The notes below the pieces were generated by a model. The model was given only the letters and a program-made list of their open reading frames with translations. It made no database searches and was not told the origin of the DNA. Shown here piece by piece: positions 23,977-32,330 of a DNA stretch of 64,000 nt. Where the stretch lies: the NCBI RefSeq assembly GCF_029846115.1, contig NZ_JARVZZ010000003.1:12467-76466 (forward strand), written 5' to 3'. The number at the start of each line of letters is the position of its first letter. Position 1 is the first letter of the stretch. The stretch is from Serratia marcescens (lineage in GTDB: Bacteria > Pseudomonadota > Gammaproteobacteria > Enterobacterales > Enterobacteriaceae). The position numbers and the translations under genes are program-made.

Positions 23977-24951
23977 ATGCATATTTGCTGTGATGATGGC
24001 TCTACCAATGTGAAACTGGCCTGGTATGTGGCGGGGGATTTACGCACGACCTTGTCACCCAATTCTTTCCGTCAGGGATGGAAAATCGATGGTATCGGCA
24101 GCCGTCGCACGTTCAACTATCTCGTTGATGGCGTGAAGTATACCTTTGACGATGTCAGCCAACAGGCGATCAGCACGACCCACATTGAGTATCAGTACGG
24201 TGATACCAATCTCCTGGCGGTGCATCATGCCTTGCTAAACAGTGGCGTGGAGCCACAAGCGGTAAAGCTGACCGTCACATTGCCGATCAGTGAGTTTTAT
24301 ACCGAAGATTGTCAGAAAAACACGGTTAATATTCAGCGAAAAATCGACAACCTGCTTCGACCTGTGACGTTGAACAAGGGGGAGGCCTTTACCGTGGCGG
24401 CTGTTGAAGTGATGCCAGAATCCCTGCCTGCGGTGTTTTCTCCCCTGGTGCGGGAGAATGTCGGGCCGCTGGAAACGTCCCTGGTTATCGATTTGGGCGG
24501 TACGACGCTCGATGCCGGAGTCATTGTCGGGCAGTTCGACGATGTGACGGCGATCCACGGTAATCCCACCCTGGGTGTTTCGATGGTGACGCAGGCCGCG
24601 CTGACGGCGCTGCGTATGGCGGACAGCGATACGAGCGCCTATGTGGCGGATACGGTGATCCAACGCCGCCATGATCGCGCCTTTTTGTCACAGCTGATTA
24701 ATGATGCTTCCCGGGTTGATGACGTTATCGCCGCGATAGAGCACGGTATCACCCGGCTTGGCGATCGTGTGGTGAACGAACTGGCGCGATTCCGCCACGT
24801 TAACCGGGTTTGGCTGGTCGGTGGGGGCGCTCCGCTGATAGAATCTGCGGTAAGAAAAGCCTGGAAACTGCCGGCAGAGCGTATAACGCTGGTCGAAAGC
24901 CCGCAAATGGCGCTGGCGAGTGAAATGGCATTGTATAAACAAGAGGGATAA
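23977..24951 (+). CDS. stbA: StbA/ParM plasmid-segregation actin
   Basis: A 324-residue actin-like ATPase of the ParM/StbA family that polymerises and pushes plasmid copies to opposite cell ends. Phosphate loop 1 is CCDDGSTNVKLAW (residue 4 on), phosphate loop 2 is VIDLGGTTLDAGV (about residue 171), and the adenosine motif is WLVGGGAPLIESAV (about 278). Length is normal. stbB follows after two bases. The palindromic repeats and promoter just upstream complete a type II partition locus. It sits within the leading region, so it would be among the first genes made in a new host. Confidence 0.92.
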   Translation: MHICCDDGSTNVKLAWYVAGDLRTTLSPNSFRQGWKIDGIGSRRTFNYLVDGVKYTFDDVSQQAISTTHIEYQYGDTNLLAVHHALLNSGVEPQAVKLTVTLPISEFYTEDCQKNTVNIQRKIDNLLRPVTLNKGEAFTVAAVEVMPESLPAVFSPLVRENVGPLETSLVIDLGGTTLDAGVIVGQFDDVTAIHGNPTLGVSMVTQAALTALRMADSDTSAYVADTVIQRRHDRAFLSQLINDASRVDDVIAAIEHGITRLGDRVVNELARFRHVNRVWLVGGGAPLIESAVRKAWKLPAERITLVESPQMALASEMALYKQEG

Positions 24952-24953
24952 CC

Positions 24954-25358
24954 GTGAGCGATAACAGCAGTGATACCCGCCGTAAATTTACCAGCTATTT
25001 GCAGCTGGACTGCGAAGCCGATCGCCATGCCCTGGATGTGGTTGAATCCATTTCGCAGCGAGTACGCGGGGATTTCCTGCGTAATGCCATCATCACAACG
25101 GCGGCATTACATCAGCTCGACCCACGGTTACCGGTGTTGCTGGCCACGATGTATAACGGCCAGTTGACCAGCGAGCAGCTGGTCAACCTGGTCAGCCAGA
25201 CAACCGGCTGGAAACCCGATATGGCGGCGATCCGCGACGTGATTACGGCGTTGTCCGGTGAGGATTGTCGATCGGTGGTTCCGGTCGAACCTGTTCAACA
25301 GCCGAGCGAATTGGCTCCCCTGGGAGAGGCGCGCAAGAAACTGGGTAAATTGCTCTAA
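24954..25358 (+). CDS. stbB: StbB/ParR centromere-binding adaptor
   Basis: A 134-residue basic protein directly behind stbA. It fits StbB/ParR: an N-terminal DNA-binding half (RRKFTSYLQLDCEADRHAL, then RVRGDFLRNAIITTAALHQ) and a flexible C terminus that would contact the StbA filament. Its targets are presumably the ACTCA/TGAGT palindromes upstream of stbA, which would let it repress the operon. The start at GTG 24954 is two bases after the stbA stop. Confidence 0.85.
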   Translation: MSDNSSDTRRKFTSYLQLDCEADRHALDVVESISQRVRGDFLRNAIITTAALHQLDPRLPVLLATMYNGQLTSEQLVNLVSQTTGWKPDMAAIRDVITALSGEDCRSVVPVEPVQQPSELAPLGEARKKLGKLL

Positions 25359-25442
25359 GGGGGCAATTATTGCCGGATTATGTGTTTGTTATCGCGTTTC
25401 AGGGTGCATAAATTGCCTGTTTTTTAGAAGGAATGGCAATGC

Positions 25443-26000
25443 ATGGATGTTTTTGAATTGAGATTATGGCGTGCCGGTCAATATTTTACGCTGTCTGAGG
25501 CGCGTTCGCTACGTCCTGGTAGCCATTGGCGGCAAGAGGATGCAGCTCATGCTCTGGGGGTGTCAGAACGGACTTACCGAACCTATGAAAATAGTGGCGT
25601 GTCCCGATCGGCGCGTCTGGGGATCCAGACACTGATGTTGATCCGCCTGCTCCCCGATTTGCTCCGGATGGACCCACCGCAAATCGTCTTGCAACTGCAG
25701 GCGCTGACGCGCCATGACCAGACAACACCCCAGTCCAGAGGCGTGGTATCGCTTGTTATGCCTTCTGCAGGTATGAAGGCCTGGCGGGGTTCGCTGGGCT
25801 GGACGCAAAAACAGACCGCGGATTATCTGGGTGTTTCGCTGCGGACCGTCAAGCACTATGAGCAGGGGCCTTTGCCGCGTCGGCTGATGCTGGCCGCCCA
25901 GGCCGTTACGCTGGCCACGTTGTTGCCGGTCTGGTCAACCTATCCGTGTGCCAGGCTACTGCAGGTGCTGGATCAACTGGTCAATATCGACGTGAACTAG
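25443..26000 (+). CDS. Protein with two tandem helix-turn-helix units
   Basis: A 185-residue protein that appears to be an internal duplication. Residues 24-66 (WRQEDAAHALGVSERTYRTYE) and 117-160 (WTQKQTADYLGVSLRTVKHYE) are two XRE-like helix-turn-helix units, each followed by a leucine-rich helical stretch. A single chain could thus bind two half sites without dimerising. It lies 84 bp downstream of stbB on the same strand and may be the third gene of the stb operon, as in other plasmids that have an stbC. Start at ATG 25443. Confidence 0.7.
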   Translation: MDVFELRLWRAGQYFTLSEARSLRPGSHWRQEDAAHALGVSERTYRTYENSGVSRSARLGIQTLMLIRLLPDLLRMDPPQIVLQLQALTRHDQTTPQSRGVVSLVMPSAGMKAWRGSLGWTQKQTADYLGVSLRTVKHYEQGPLPRRLMLAAQAVTLATLLPVWSTYPCARLLQVLDQLVNIDVN

Positions 26001-26424
26001 CACAGGGTTTATGGTGGCCAGGGCTGGCCACGAAAAGGATCCCCGGCAGGGCCGGGGCCCCGAAACATCGCGCTCCCGTCTGTCTTGTCATTTTCCTTTT
26101 TCCTCCCAACGGTCACTGCCGGCCTCGAACCGGCCGCGACCGATCCCCTGATATTAACCTTCGTGCTGTCTTCCCTTTTTCCGCCCTGCAGGCGGGGATC
26201 AAAAGGGTATGGCGTCGCCTGGGCTTACGCCGTAGCCCGAACGTAGCCGTGCCGCTACGCCTGCAAGGGTTCGCGTTGCCCGTATCCTCTCCCGTTCGCA
26301 CTCCCTCCCTGCGGTCAGTCATTTGCGCTGCGGCCTGCGGTACGGCCCCTGCATTCTCCGCTTTGCGCACGTCTGTGTTTTGGCTACGGCGCAAGCCGAT
26401 ATCCGACAACCTGACTGGAGAAGA
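26001..26424 (+). promoter_or_regulatory. Leading-region structured leader, copy 3
   Basis: Gene-free block with strong hairpins: CCCCGGC-type stem near 26040-26058 and a nested hairpin with outer CGGTC/GACCG and inner GCCGG/CCGGC near 26110-26140, replacing the sequence of copy 2 while keeping its shape. TGCAAGGG and CCCCTGCA enclose the core CCCGTTCGCACTC (26291-26303). It ends in GGAG before ATG 26428. Confidence 0.65.
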
Positions 26425-26427
26425 ATG

Positions 26428-26832
26428 ATGCCTAACTGGTGTGCAAACCGAATTATCGTGACTGGAAACCCAGATCAACTGACCGCCGTGACCGATTTTG
26501 CCCGGGACGAAGGGGAAGTGAGTTTTTTCAACGAGGCCGATGTCGATGTGACAGCCTTTGGAGGGACTGTGCAGATTGATTTTGATACACGGTGGGCGCC
26601 TCCGGAATGTGCCGATATCCGCGCGCTGAGTAAACAGTTTTCCTGTCACGTCATTCATACGTTCAGTGAGGCAGGTGAGGGGTTCTGCGGTTATCACGTC
26701 TATGCGTGTGGTGAATATATCGACAGTGCCAGTGACGATCTGGAATGGTCAGAAGAGCGTGATGAATACGGTTACGCCGAGGTTGTTGGCCCGGAATATG
26801 TGTTAGGTAACGTCCCGAATTACGGCGGGTAA
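26428..26832 (+). CDS. Api92/DUF1281-like protein
   Basis: A 134-residue protein starting MPNWCANRIIVTGNP, the N terminus typical of the DUF1281/Api92 family found in phages, islands and plasmids. The C-terminal half is rich in Asp, Glu and Tyr (DDLEWSEERDEYGYAEVVG), a strongly acidic surface that could mimic DNA. I chose ATG 26428, seven bases after GGAG, over ATG 26425. It is the first gene behind leader copy 3. Function in the family is not established. Confidence 0.7.
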   Translation: MPNWCANRIIVTGNPDQLTAVTDFARDEGEVSFFNEADVDVTAFGGTVQIDFDTRWAPPECADIRALSKQFSCHVIHTFSEAGEGFCGYHVYACGEYIDSASDDLEWSEERDEYGYAEVVGPEYVLGNVPNYGG

Positions 26833-26842
26833 TACGGCGGTT

Positions 26843-26864
26843 GCGCCCCTTAGGGGCGCTTTTT
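26843..26864 (+). terminator. Terminator-like hairpin between two leading genes
   Basis: Arms GCGCCCC and GGGGCGC with loop TTA, followed by TTTTT. It ends only 21 bp before the next start codon, so it may attenuate rather than end transcription. Confidence 0.7.
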
Positions 26865-26885
26865 GGCACAAAAGGAAATAGCACA

Positions 26886-27122
26886 ATGTTTGAACGAATG
26901 ACGATTGCAGGGCTGATTACCCGTTTAAAACGCTATCCCGAAGACGCTTTGTGTGTGGGCAGTTTTTGGCTGGATGATGATTTTCTTGAGTTAGACGGTG
27001 CGCTGACTGCCTGCGAAATTGAGGCGGCGATGGAAATCGTTCATGACAACCATGATGCCAATGTTGGGATCAACTGGGATGCTATCCAGCACGCGATTGA
27101 TATCGTCAAAGCGGAAGGATAG
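26886..27122 (+). CDS. Small acidic leading-region protein
   Basis: A 78-residue acidic protein (MFERMTIAGLITRLKRYPEDAL) starting at ATG 26886 behind AAAGGAAATAG. Mostly helical, no export signal. It lies between the Api92-like gene and klcA, each preceded by a leader copy or hairpin. I do not recognise a family. Small acidic proteins from this type of region include DNA mimics and inhibitors of host defence, so it is a candidate for such a role. Confidence 0.55.
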   Translation: MFERMTIAGLITRLKRYPEDALCVGSFWLDDDFLELDGALTACEIEAAMEIVHDNHDANVGINWDAIQHAIDIVKAEG

Positions 27123-27449
27123 ATCGCTTTCACTGGCCGCCATTGGCGGCCGCTAAGGAAAGCCGTTGCCAACGGCTTCACTCTGAGCCTCGTTATACGT
27201 GCTGTCGGCGGTGATCACTTTTGCTGTGACAGACATTGCCCTGTTCCGGTTCATCAACAAGGGTACAGGCTAACGCCCGCTTCCTCCCCCGTTCGCACCC
27301 CCTCCCGAGGGGCGGGTGTTTGCGCTGCGGCCTCGGTATCGCCCTTGTTTCTGCCCCTGATGGAACGGGGCAGTCTGGTGTCACAGCAACGTGCTCCCCG
27401 CACTCATAAATAGCGGAAAGGGGCACCATAAAGAAGCCGGAGAGAAACA
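27123..27449 (+). promoter_or_regulatory. Leading-region structured leader, copy 4
   Basis: Begins with hairpins GGCCGCC/GGCGGCC and AAGCCGTTG/CAACGGCTT. The closing stem AACAAGGG (27256-27263) with CCCTTGTT (27342-27349) is the longest of the family and encloses CCCGTTCGCAC (27288-27298). TGTGACAG upstream and GTCACAG downstream match other copies. It ends in CGGAGAG before the klcA ATG. Confidence 0.7.
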
Positions 27450-27956
27450 ATGAATACCTCAGTAAATACCGCCCAATCCGATGCGGGATCCGTGACCAAA
27501 ATCGAAGTTACCGATGCACGACGCCGTTTGGCCTTTGTTCCGAGGCTGTTTGCGACGCCGCTGGGTGAGAGTATGGCGATCAGCTTTTTGCATAAACACA
27601 GTAATTACGAGGGGGGCATGTGGGCTTTTTATGAGGTTCCGCGCGGACTCAGCGGCCATGTTGCTCCGTGGACGGATATCATAACAACCCGGCCAACGGG
27701 CTACATTGCCCCGACTGAGGGCACGTACAGGTTGAGTATTCCGGGGAACTACTTCGATGCAGAGGTCTCGGCCGATGCCGCTGGAATTATAGCGACCCTG
27801 TTTGTATTGAATCAGCTTGCCTGGAAGGTTTCCGAGATGGGAAGCGAATATGCGTTGACCTGTCAGGGACTTATCGACCGTCAGGATGCGCTAAAAGATT
27901 ATGTCAGCAGCATAAGTCACCCTGAGAGAGCGCTGATTTTTCGCGCAATTGATTGA
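27450..27956 (+). CDS. klcA: KlcA/ArdB-family anti-restriction protein
   Basis: A 168-residue protein clearly of the KlcA/ArdB family, which blocks type I restriction in vivo without being a simple DNA mimic. RRLAFVPRLFATPLGESMAISFLHKHSNYEGGMWAFYEV (quoted in part: the run from residue 26 to 63) and SADAAGIIATLFVLNQLAW are the family's diagnostic blocks. The N-terminal 20 residues are variable. It lies directly behind leader copy 4, consistent with early expression in the recipient, when unmodified plasmid DNA is exposed to restriction. A hairpin (TCCGGGC/GCCCGGA, 27964-27982) follows. Confidence 0.93.
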   Translation: MNTSVNTAQSDAGSVTKIEVTDARRRLAFVPRLFATPLGESMAISFLHKHSNYEGGMWAFYEVPRGLSGHVAPWTDIITTRPTGYIAPTEGTYRLSIPGNYFDAEVSADAAGIIATLFVLNQLAWKVSEMGSEYALTCQGLIDRQDALKDYVSSISHPERALIFRAID

Positions 27957-27963
27957 ATTATTG

Positions 27964-27982
27964 TCCGGGCGTTCTGCCCGGA
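27964..27982 (+). terminator. Hairpin after klcA
   Basis: Arms TCCGGGC and GCCCGGA around GTTCT, with no strong U run. Confidence 0.5.
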
Positions 27983-28069
27983 TCTTCTCCCTGACGTTTA
28001 TTTTCTGAGCCATGGGCGATGCGTTTGGCGTCGATTTTGTTTTAGCTCACATCTTCTTTATGTTCGAAG

Positions 28070-28637
28070 ATCAAGGGCTATGGCCCCCGTTCGGCTCCCC
28101 GGCGGTGCCGGGTCGTCAGCCCCACTCCGTCAGTTCCCCCGGTTTACCGGCGTCTCAGACTCCGCCGAACCCCAGCGGGTTTCGGGCTATCGCTAGGGTC
28201 TGATGGCTAAAGGTCAAGACAAGGCGCTTGCAGCCGGCTTATTGCCGGCGCCGCTTTCACTGCCCGACCGCCTATGCGGCCGGTCGCTAAGGCTGCCAGG
28301 CTAAAGGCCTGGCTCTTTCCGCTGTCTCCCCCAGTCTGCGGCTGCAGCGCATGGAGACTGTCTCCGTGACAGACGCTGGGCCGGGGCGCCGACAGCACAA
28401 GGGTACGCTTCGCCGGTGTCCTCACCCGTTCGCACTCTTTCCTTCCCTCCGGTCGTTCACTCGCTTGCGCTGCGGCCTGCGGCACCGCCCTTGTTCCGTC
28501 AGCTGATACCCCGGCCCGGTCTTTGTGTCACGGCGCCAGACTCCCCGCGCCGGCAAAAAGCCGAAGGGGAATACACCAGAAAGAAGCCGGATAGGGCGGA
28601 TTCTGGGCACGTTTTATCACTGATGGAGGAATTACCC
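28070..28637 (+). promoter_or_regulatory. Leading-region structured leader, copy 5
   Basis: The longest copy. It has hairpins CCCGGC/GCCGGG, GCCGGC/GCCGGC, GACCGC/GCGGCC and GCCAGGC/GCCTGGC in the same order as copies 2 and 6. Closing stem ACAAGGG/CCCTTGT encloses the core CCCGTTCGCACTC (28425-28437). The stretch from the last stem to ACACCAGAAAGAAG is shared with copies 2 and 6. It ends at GGAGG before the ParB-like gene. The 27983-28069 part holds no gene. Confidence 0.75.
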
Positions 28638-30674
28638 ATGTCCAAGACCACGACCAAACCAAGTGCAAAAAAAATCGTGAAGACTGAGGCTGCTCAGTTT
28701 GTCGAAGCGACCCTGGCTCAGGCCGAGTTGAAATATGTCATGCTCAAAGAGCTGGCTGCGACGGCCCTCAATGCGCGCATAACGCCCCGTACGACCGCAG
28801 ATATTGAAGGGCGAGCGGCCAGTATTGAGGGCGCTGGGCTGCTGCAGAATCTCGTCGTGTATCTCATGGCTGATGGGTTGTACGGGGTTGCTGCCGGTGA
28901 AACCCGCCGTTTGGGCCTCAACGTGCTGATGGAGCAGGGACGGTCTGCGGCAGGCGTTCCTGTGACGCCAGAGTTCAGGGTAGCCGTCTTGGTGGTGTGT
29001 GAAGACGACGCTCATGCCATCTCCATCGCGGAAAACGTACAGCGCTCTAATCTGGAGCCTGCTGACCAACTGGAAAGCTTCCGCGTCATGGCGGAAAAGG
29101 GAACGTCTGTTGAACGGATCGGGGCCATTCTTGGTTACAGCACGGCTCATGTCAAAAAATGCCTCAAGTTGACGACCGTCGCGCCAGCCCTGCTGGAACT
29201 GCTGAAAACCAACGACATCAATTTTGACCAGTTAGCCGCACTGGGCGCAACCGATGATCACCCGCGTCAGATTCAGGCATGGGAAAAGGGTCATTATTAC
29301 GAGCAATACCGTACACCCAAGGCGTTGCGTGAAAGCGTGCTGAACGATGAAGTGTCAGCGGTAGAGAGTGATTTGGTCGATTTTGTTGGGCTGGAAGCCT
29401 ACCAAGCGGCAGGTGGTGAAACCCGTGAAGATTTGTTTGCTGACAGCATCATCCTGACCAATCGGTTGCAGTTGGAAACGATGGCGCTTGCCAAGCTGCA
29501 GGACGCGGCGGACATTGTCGCTAAAGAAGAAGGTTGGGCTTGGGCACAAGGCCGGTGCAAGGAAGTGAGGAGCTGGGGTGAGGATGCAAAGGTTTTCGAC
29601 GTGCTCTATGCCCATGCCACGTTGAGCGACGAGCAGAATGCAGAAGTTGATCAACTGGAGTCTGAGAAAAAATTGCTCGAAAGCCAGCTCGAGGGCGCTG
29701 ATGCCGACGACGAGTGGGAGCATACCCCGCGTATCGGGCAAATTAACGCACGTCTTGTCGAGATCAACGAACACGCTGAAATCAACAAATGGTCGCTGGA
29801 TGTACGCGACACGGCGGGTGTGGTTGCCTATCTGCAAGACGGGAAAATTAATATCCAACGCGGTTTGATGAAGATGGAAGACATCAAGCTGGTTGAGAAA
29901 ACCGAGCGTGAAAAAGCCAATAAAGAAACCCCACCGTCAGAGAAAGGGTTATCGCAGGTGTTGGTCAACAGTCTGTCTGCCGAACGCACTCTGGCCGTTG
30001 CCGCCTCGTTGGCACAAAATTCGATGGTTGCTCTTGTCCTGCACACCTTCACATTAACACGCCGGATCTTTGGAAAGAGGTATTTCAGCGAACTGCATAC
30101 CTCCGTGGACAGCCAACGCAGCAACTGCCTGAACCAATCCGCGGACGCAGGCAGTGAAAACGGCCTCGCTAACCAGACGCTGAACGCGCTGCATGAGAGC
30201 TGGCTGAGTCGCTTTCCGCAGGAGTGGGTCGACGGGTTCGACTGGTTACTGGAATGGCCACAGGAAGACGTGCTGGCGCTGCTGGCCTACTGTGTTTCCC
30301 ACGGTCTCGATGGCAGAGAGTGCCAATTGCATGACAACCGCGTGGGTACCAAGCTGGCGCGTGTTGAGAAGGCGCTGAACTTCCAGATCGGCGATTGGTG
30401 GAGACCGACCTCTGCCAACTATTTTTCACGCATCGCCAAAGACCAGATTGTTGACGCACTCAACAGTGCCGGTCGCGCCGGTAATGCCAGCGACGCCGAG
30501 GGCATGAAACGCAAAGAAGCGGCGGAGTTCGCCGAGGCCGTGCTGAAAGAGACCTCTTGGTTGCCCGCCTGCATGTCACCCGCAGCGCAGCCGCAGCCTG
30601 TGCTGGAGAGTTCCACTGATACGGGGACTCCCCTCAACACTGATTCTGCTGCTGACGTCCGCGCTGCCGCCTAA
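28638..30674 (+). CDS. Large ParB-family leading-region protein
   Basis: A 678-residue ParB/RepB/Spo0J-family protein like those that precede psiB and psiA in the F leading region. Residues 35-150 hold the ParB N-domain: a GRAASIEGAGLLQNLVVY segment, GETRRLGL (the nucleotide-binding Arg box) and AENVQRSNLEPADQLESF. A helix-turn-helix follows (SVERIGAILGYSTAHVKKCLKL). The rest is helical, with an acidic middle (about 330-390). ATG 28638 has GGAGG upstream; the long frame before it lies in the leader. The family's role in transfer is unclear; CTP-dependent DNA loading is possible by analogy with ParB. Confidence 0.85.
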   Translation: MSKTTTKPSAKKIVKTEAAQFVEATLAQAELKYVMLKELAATALNARITPRTTADIEGRAASIEGAGLLQNLVVYLMADGLYGVAAGETRRLGLNVLMEQGRSAAGVPVTPEFRVAVLVVCEDDAHAISIAENVQRSNLEPADQLESFRVMAEKGTSVERIGAILGYSTAHVKKCLKLTTVAPALLELLKTNDINFDQLAALGATDDHPRQIQAWEKGHYYEQYRTPKALRESVLNDEVSAVESDLVDFVGLEAYQAAGGETREDLFADSIILTNRLQLETMALAKLQDAADIVAKEEGWAWAQGRCKEVRSWGEDAKVFDVLYAHATLSDEQNAEVDQLESEKKLLESQLEGADADDEWEHTPRIGQINARLVEINEHAEINKWSLDVRDTAGVVAYLQDGKINIQRGLMKMEDIKLVEKTEREKANKETPPSEKGLSQVLVNSLSAERTLAVAASLAQNSMVALVLHTFTLTRRIFGKRYFSELHTSVDSQRSNCLNQSADAGSENGLANQTLNALHESWLSRFPQEWVDGFDWLLEWPQEDVLALLAYCVSHGLDGRECQLHDNRVGTKLARVEKALNFQIGDWWRPTSANYFSRIAKDQIVDALNSAGRAGNASDAEGMKRKEAAEFAEAVLKETSWLPACMSPAAQPQPVLESSTDTGTPLNTDSAADVRAAA

Positions 30675-30686
30675 CTGACAGGGAGC

Positions 30687-30707
30687 TGCCGCCGGAAGGC
30701 GGCAGAG
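30687..30707 (+). other. Intergenic hairpin before psiB
   Basis: Arms GCTGCCGCC and GGCGGCAG around GGAA, in the 40-bp gap between the ParB-like gene and psiB. It could shield RNA ends or tune psiB translation. Confidence 0.5.
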
Positions 30708-30714
30708 CAAAACC

Positions 30715-31179
30715 ATGAAAAATCAAAGATTGAGCCTTGAGCAGTTAACCGGGATGAGTGCTACCGAACTGGAAGAGTATCGCGATCGGGGCAGGGCGTG
30801 GCGGAGAATGCTGAACAATGCCGTGCTGGGTGCGCTGGCGCTGCCGAAGGGGTGGGTAGCGAACGCAGAAGAGGTGTGCGAATTTTGTGGGCAGGTACCC
30901 GTGGTGTGTCGGATTAGCCCGAAGGGGGATGATGTTACCGCGATTTATCTGTGCAGCGCGGGGGCGGATGTGCCGGGCTGGTCTGCTGTTCTTCCGTACC
31001 AGGGAACATCGTTAACCGCTAACCAGGGCGACTGCATTGCCTGGGTGCATACCGCTGACAATTTTGAGCCGGAGACGATTAATCGGGTATTGAACGTGGT
31101 CGGTGAGTACTACCGTCATGGATTCACCCGCCCGGAGAAACTGGCGGTTGCGCTGAGAATGGGGGGATTTTGCGTATGA
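30715..31179 (+). CDS. psiB: PsiB, inhibitor of SOS induction
   Basis: A 154-residue PsiB homologue. F PsiB binds free RecA and stops it loading on incoming single-stranded DNA, so the SOS response is not triggered during conjugation. The N terminus (LSLEQLTGMSATELEEYRDRG) and C terminus (HGFTRPEKLAVALRMGGFCV) align in layout with F PsiB, though the middle has diverged and contains a Cys-x-x-Cys (EFCGQ region). Order ParB-like, psiB, psiA is the same as in F. It overlaps psiA as ATGA. Note that this plasmid also carries SOS-dependent umuDC. Confidence 0.85.
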   Translation: MKNQRLSLEQLTGMSATELEEYRDRGRAWRRMLNNAVLGALALPKGWVANAEEVCEFCGQVPVVCRISPKGDDVTAIYLCSAGADVPGWSAVLPYQGTSLTANQGDCIAWVHTADNFEPETINRVLNVVGEYYRHGFTRPEKLAVALRMGGFCV

Positions 31180-31904
31180 TCCCGAATAATCGCGCACTGG
31201 TGCCAGTCAACGAATATCAGCAAGCCGCCGTCCATGCCGTGGTGTTGGTCGAGCGTAAGAAAGAGCAGGGCAAGCGGCTCGCCGCGTTTCCGTATGCCAA
31301 AGCCTTTTTCAAGGTTCTGAACAACGGTCGAGGACAGATTTTAGCGAGCGATATTCGCCAAATATCGTCAAACTATTTCCCGGATGAGCGGGGTGGATCA
31401 TCCATCCAGCAATACATTGAGGCGCTGGACAGGCTTATTGAGAGCGGTGGCCAATATAGTCCACTTCCGCTGTCCGGCGATGTTGCTGCAACCCTGTTCC
31501 CCGCCTATGGCGAACTTTGCCGGGAACGGCGGGAACGAAAGTGGGATATGCAGGCCGAACGGAAAGACCGTTGGCAGTCGAGGGAAAAACAGCAACAGCG
31601 CCGTCGCTATCAGAATCAGCTGGCGCAGGCCGAAGTTGAACTGGCGTTTGTAACGCCAAGTACGGTCGGCGCATGGTATGCGTACTGGAGCAAGCGCGAC
31701 ATTTACGAGGACGACCTGACCGAGGGATTTTTCGCGTGGTTCGAGCGGTTTCCGCGCATGGCTGGCTGTAACCTGCAGCATTATAAATCTGATGCGCTGT
31801 GGGCGGTGATGGAAAGATTGCAGCAGGTTGAAGCTGATTTGACTGATGACGAACGGGCATTCAACGCGTTGCTTATTCCGAATAAACTGCCACGTAAGGT
31901 ATGA
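31176..31904 (+). CDS. psiA: PsiA, leading-region protein paired with PsiB
   Basis: A 242-residue PsiA homologue. NRALVPVNEYQQAAVHAV, FPYAKAFFKVLNN and LAQAEVELAFVTPSTVGAWYAYW match the order and spacing of the F protein. PsiA always accompanies PsiB; its own activity is not established. I chose ATG 31176, which overlaps the psiB stop codon. A very basic, Gln/Arg-rich helical stretch (about residues 115-150) could bind nucleic acid. Confidence 0.85.
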   Translation: MIPNNRALVPVNEYQQAAVHAVVLVERKKEQGKRLAAFPYAKAFFKVLNNGRGQILASDIRQISSNYFPDERGGSSIQQYIEALDRLIESGGQYSPLPLSGDVAATLFPAYGELCRERRERKWDMQAERKDRWQSREKQQQRRRYQNQLAQAEVELAFVTPSTVGAWYAYWSKRDIYEDDLTEGFFAWFERFPRMAGCNLQHYKSDALWAVMERLQQVEADLTDDERAFNALLIPNKLPRKV

Positions 31905-31945
31905 GGGGAGCGGCTTGAAATACGCGCTCAATGAAGAAAATAATA

Positions 31946-32000
31946 GTTTTCAACTTGAAAACAAATCCGCCAGAGGGTACAATGTTTTCAAGATGAAAAC
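31946..32000 (+). promoter_or_regulatory. HigA operators upstream of higBA
   Basis: Two near-identical 17-bp palindromes, GTTTTCAACTTGAAAAC (31946-31962) and GTTTTCAAGATGAAAAC (31984-32000), 38 bp apart and ending 18 bp before the higB start. They are the expected autoregulatory sites of the HigBA complex. Confidence 0.85.
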
Positions 32001-32018
32001 AGGGCTAAGGGATTTGCG

Positions 32019-32330
32019 GTGCATGTGATCAGTAGACAGCCGTTTAATGAGGCTGCCGGGAAATACCCTAATAGCGCGTTGGCGCTTCTGGATCTGATGA
32101 GGGTTCTGGAAAAAAAGACCTTTAACAGCCCGGATGAGATGAAAAGAGCGATCCCGTCACTGGATAACTTCAAATACCGTAAGAAATGGTGGGTGATTGA
32201 TGTGTCCGGTAACACGTTGCGGTTGATGGCTTTCATTGACTTTGAAAAGCAAAAGTTTTTTGTAAAGCACATTGCGACTCACGCCGAATACGACAAGTTA
32301 ACCAAGTACTATAGGGAGCATAAAGAATGA
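32019..32330 (+). CDS. higB: HigB toxin, ribosome-dependent mRNA interferase
   Basis: A 103-residue RelE-fold toxin of the HigB type encoded before its antitoxin, the reverse of most toxin-antitoxin pairs. MHVISRQPFNEAAGKYP and SLDNFKYRKKWWVIDVSGNTLRLMA match the E. coli chromosomal HigB layout, with basic residues and a C-terminal HIATHAEYDKLTKYY segment for mRNA cleavage on the ribosome. The GTG start (32019) follows AAGG by eight bases. It would kill or stall cells that lose the plasmid. Confidence 0.92.
   Translation: MHVISRQPFNEAAGKYPNSALALLDLMRVLEKKTFNSPDEMKRAIPSLDNFKYRKKWWVIDVSGNTLRLMAFIDFEKQKFFVKHIATHAEYDKLTKYYREHKE

Noticed and set aside
31170..31175. TTG start of psiA two codons upstream
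   Set aside because: ATG 31176 gives the usual stop-start overlap with psiB and a better family N terminus.
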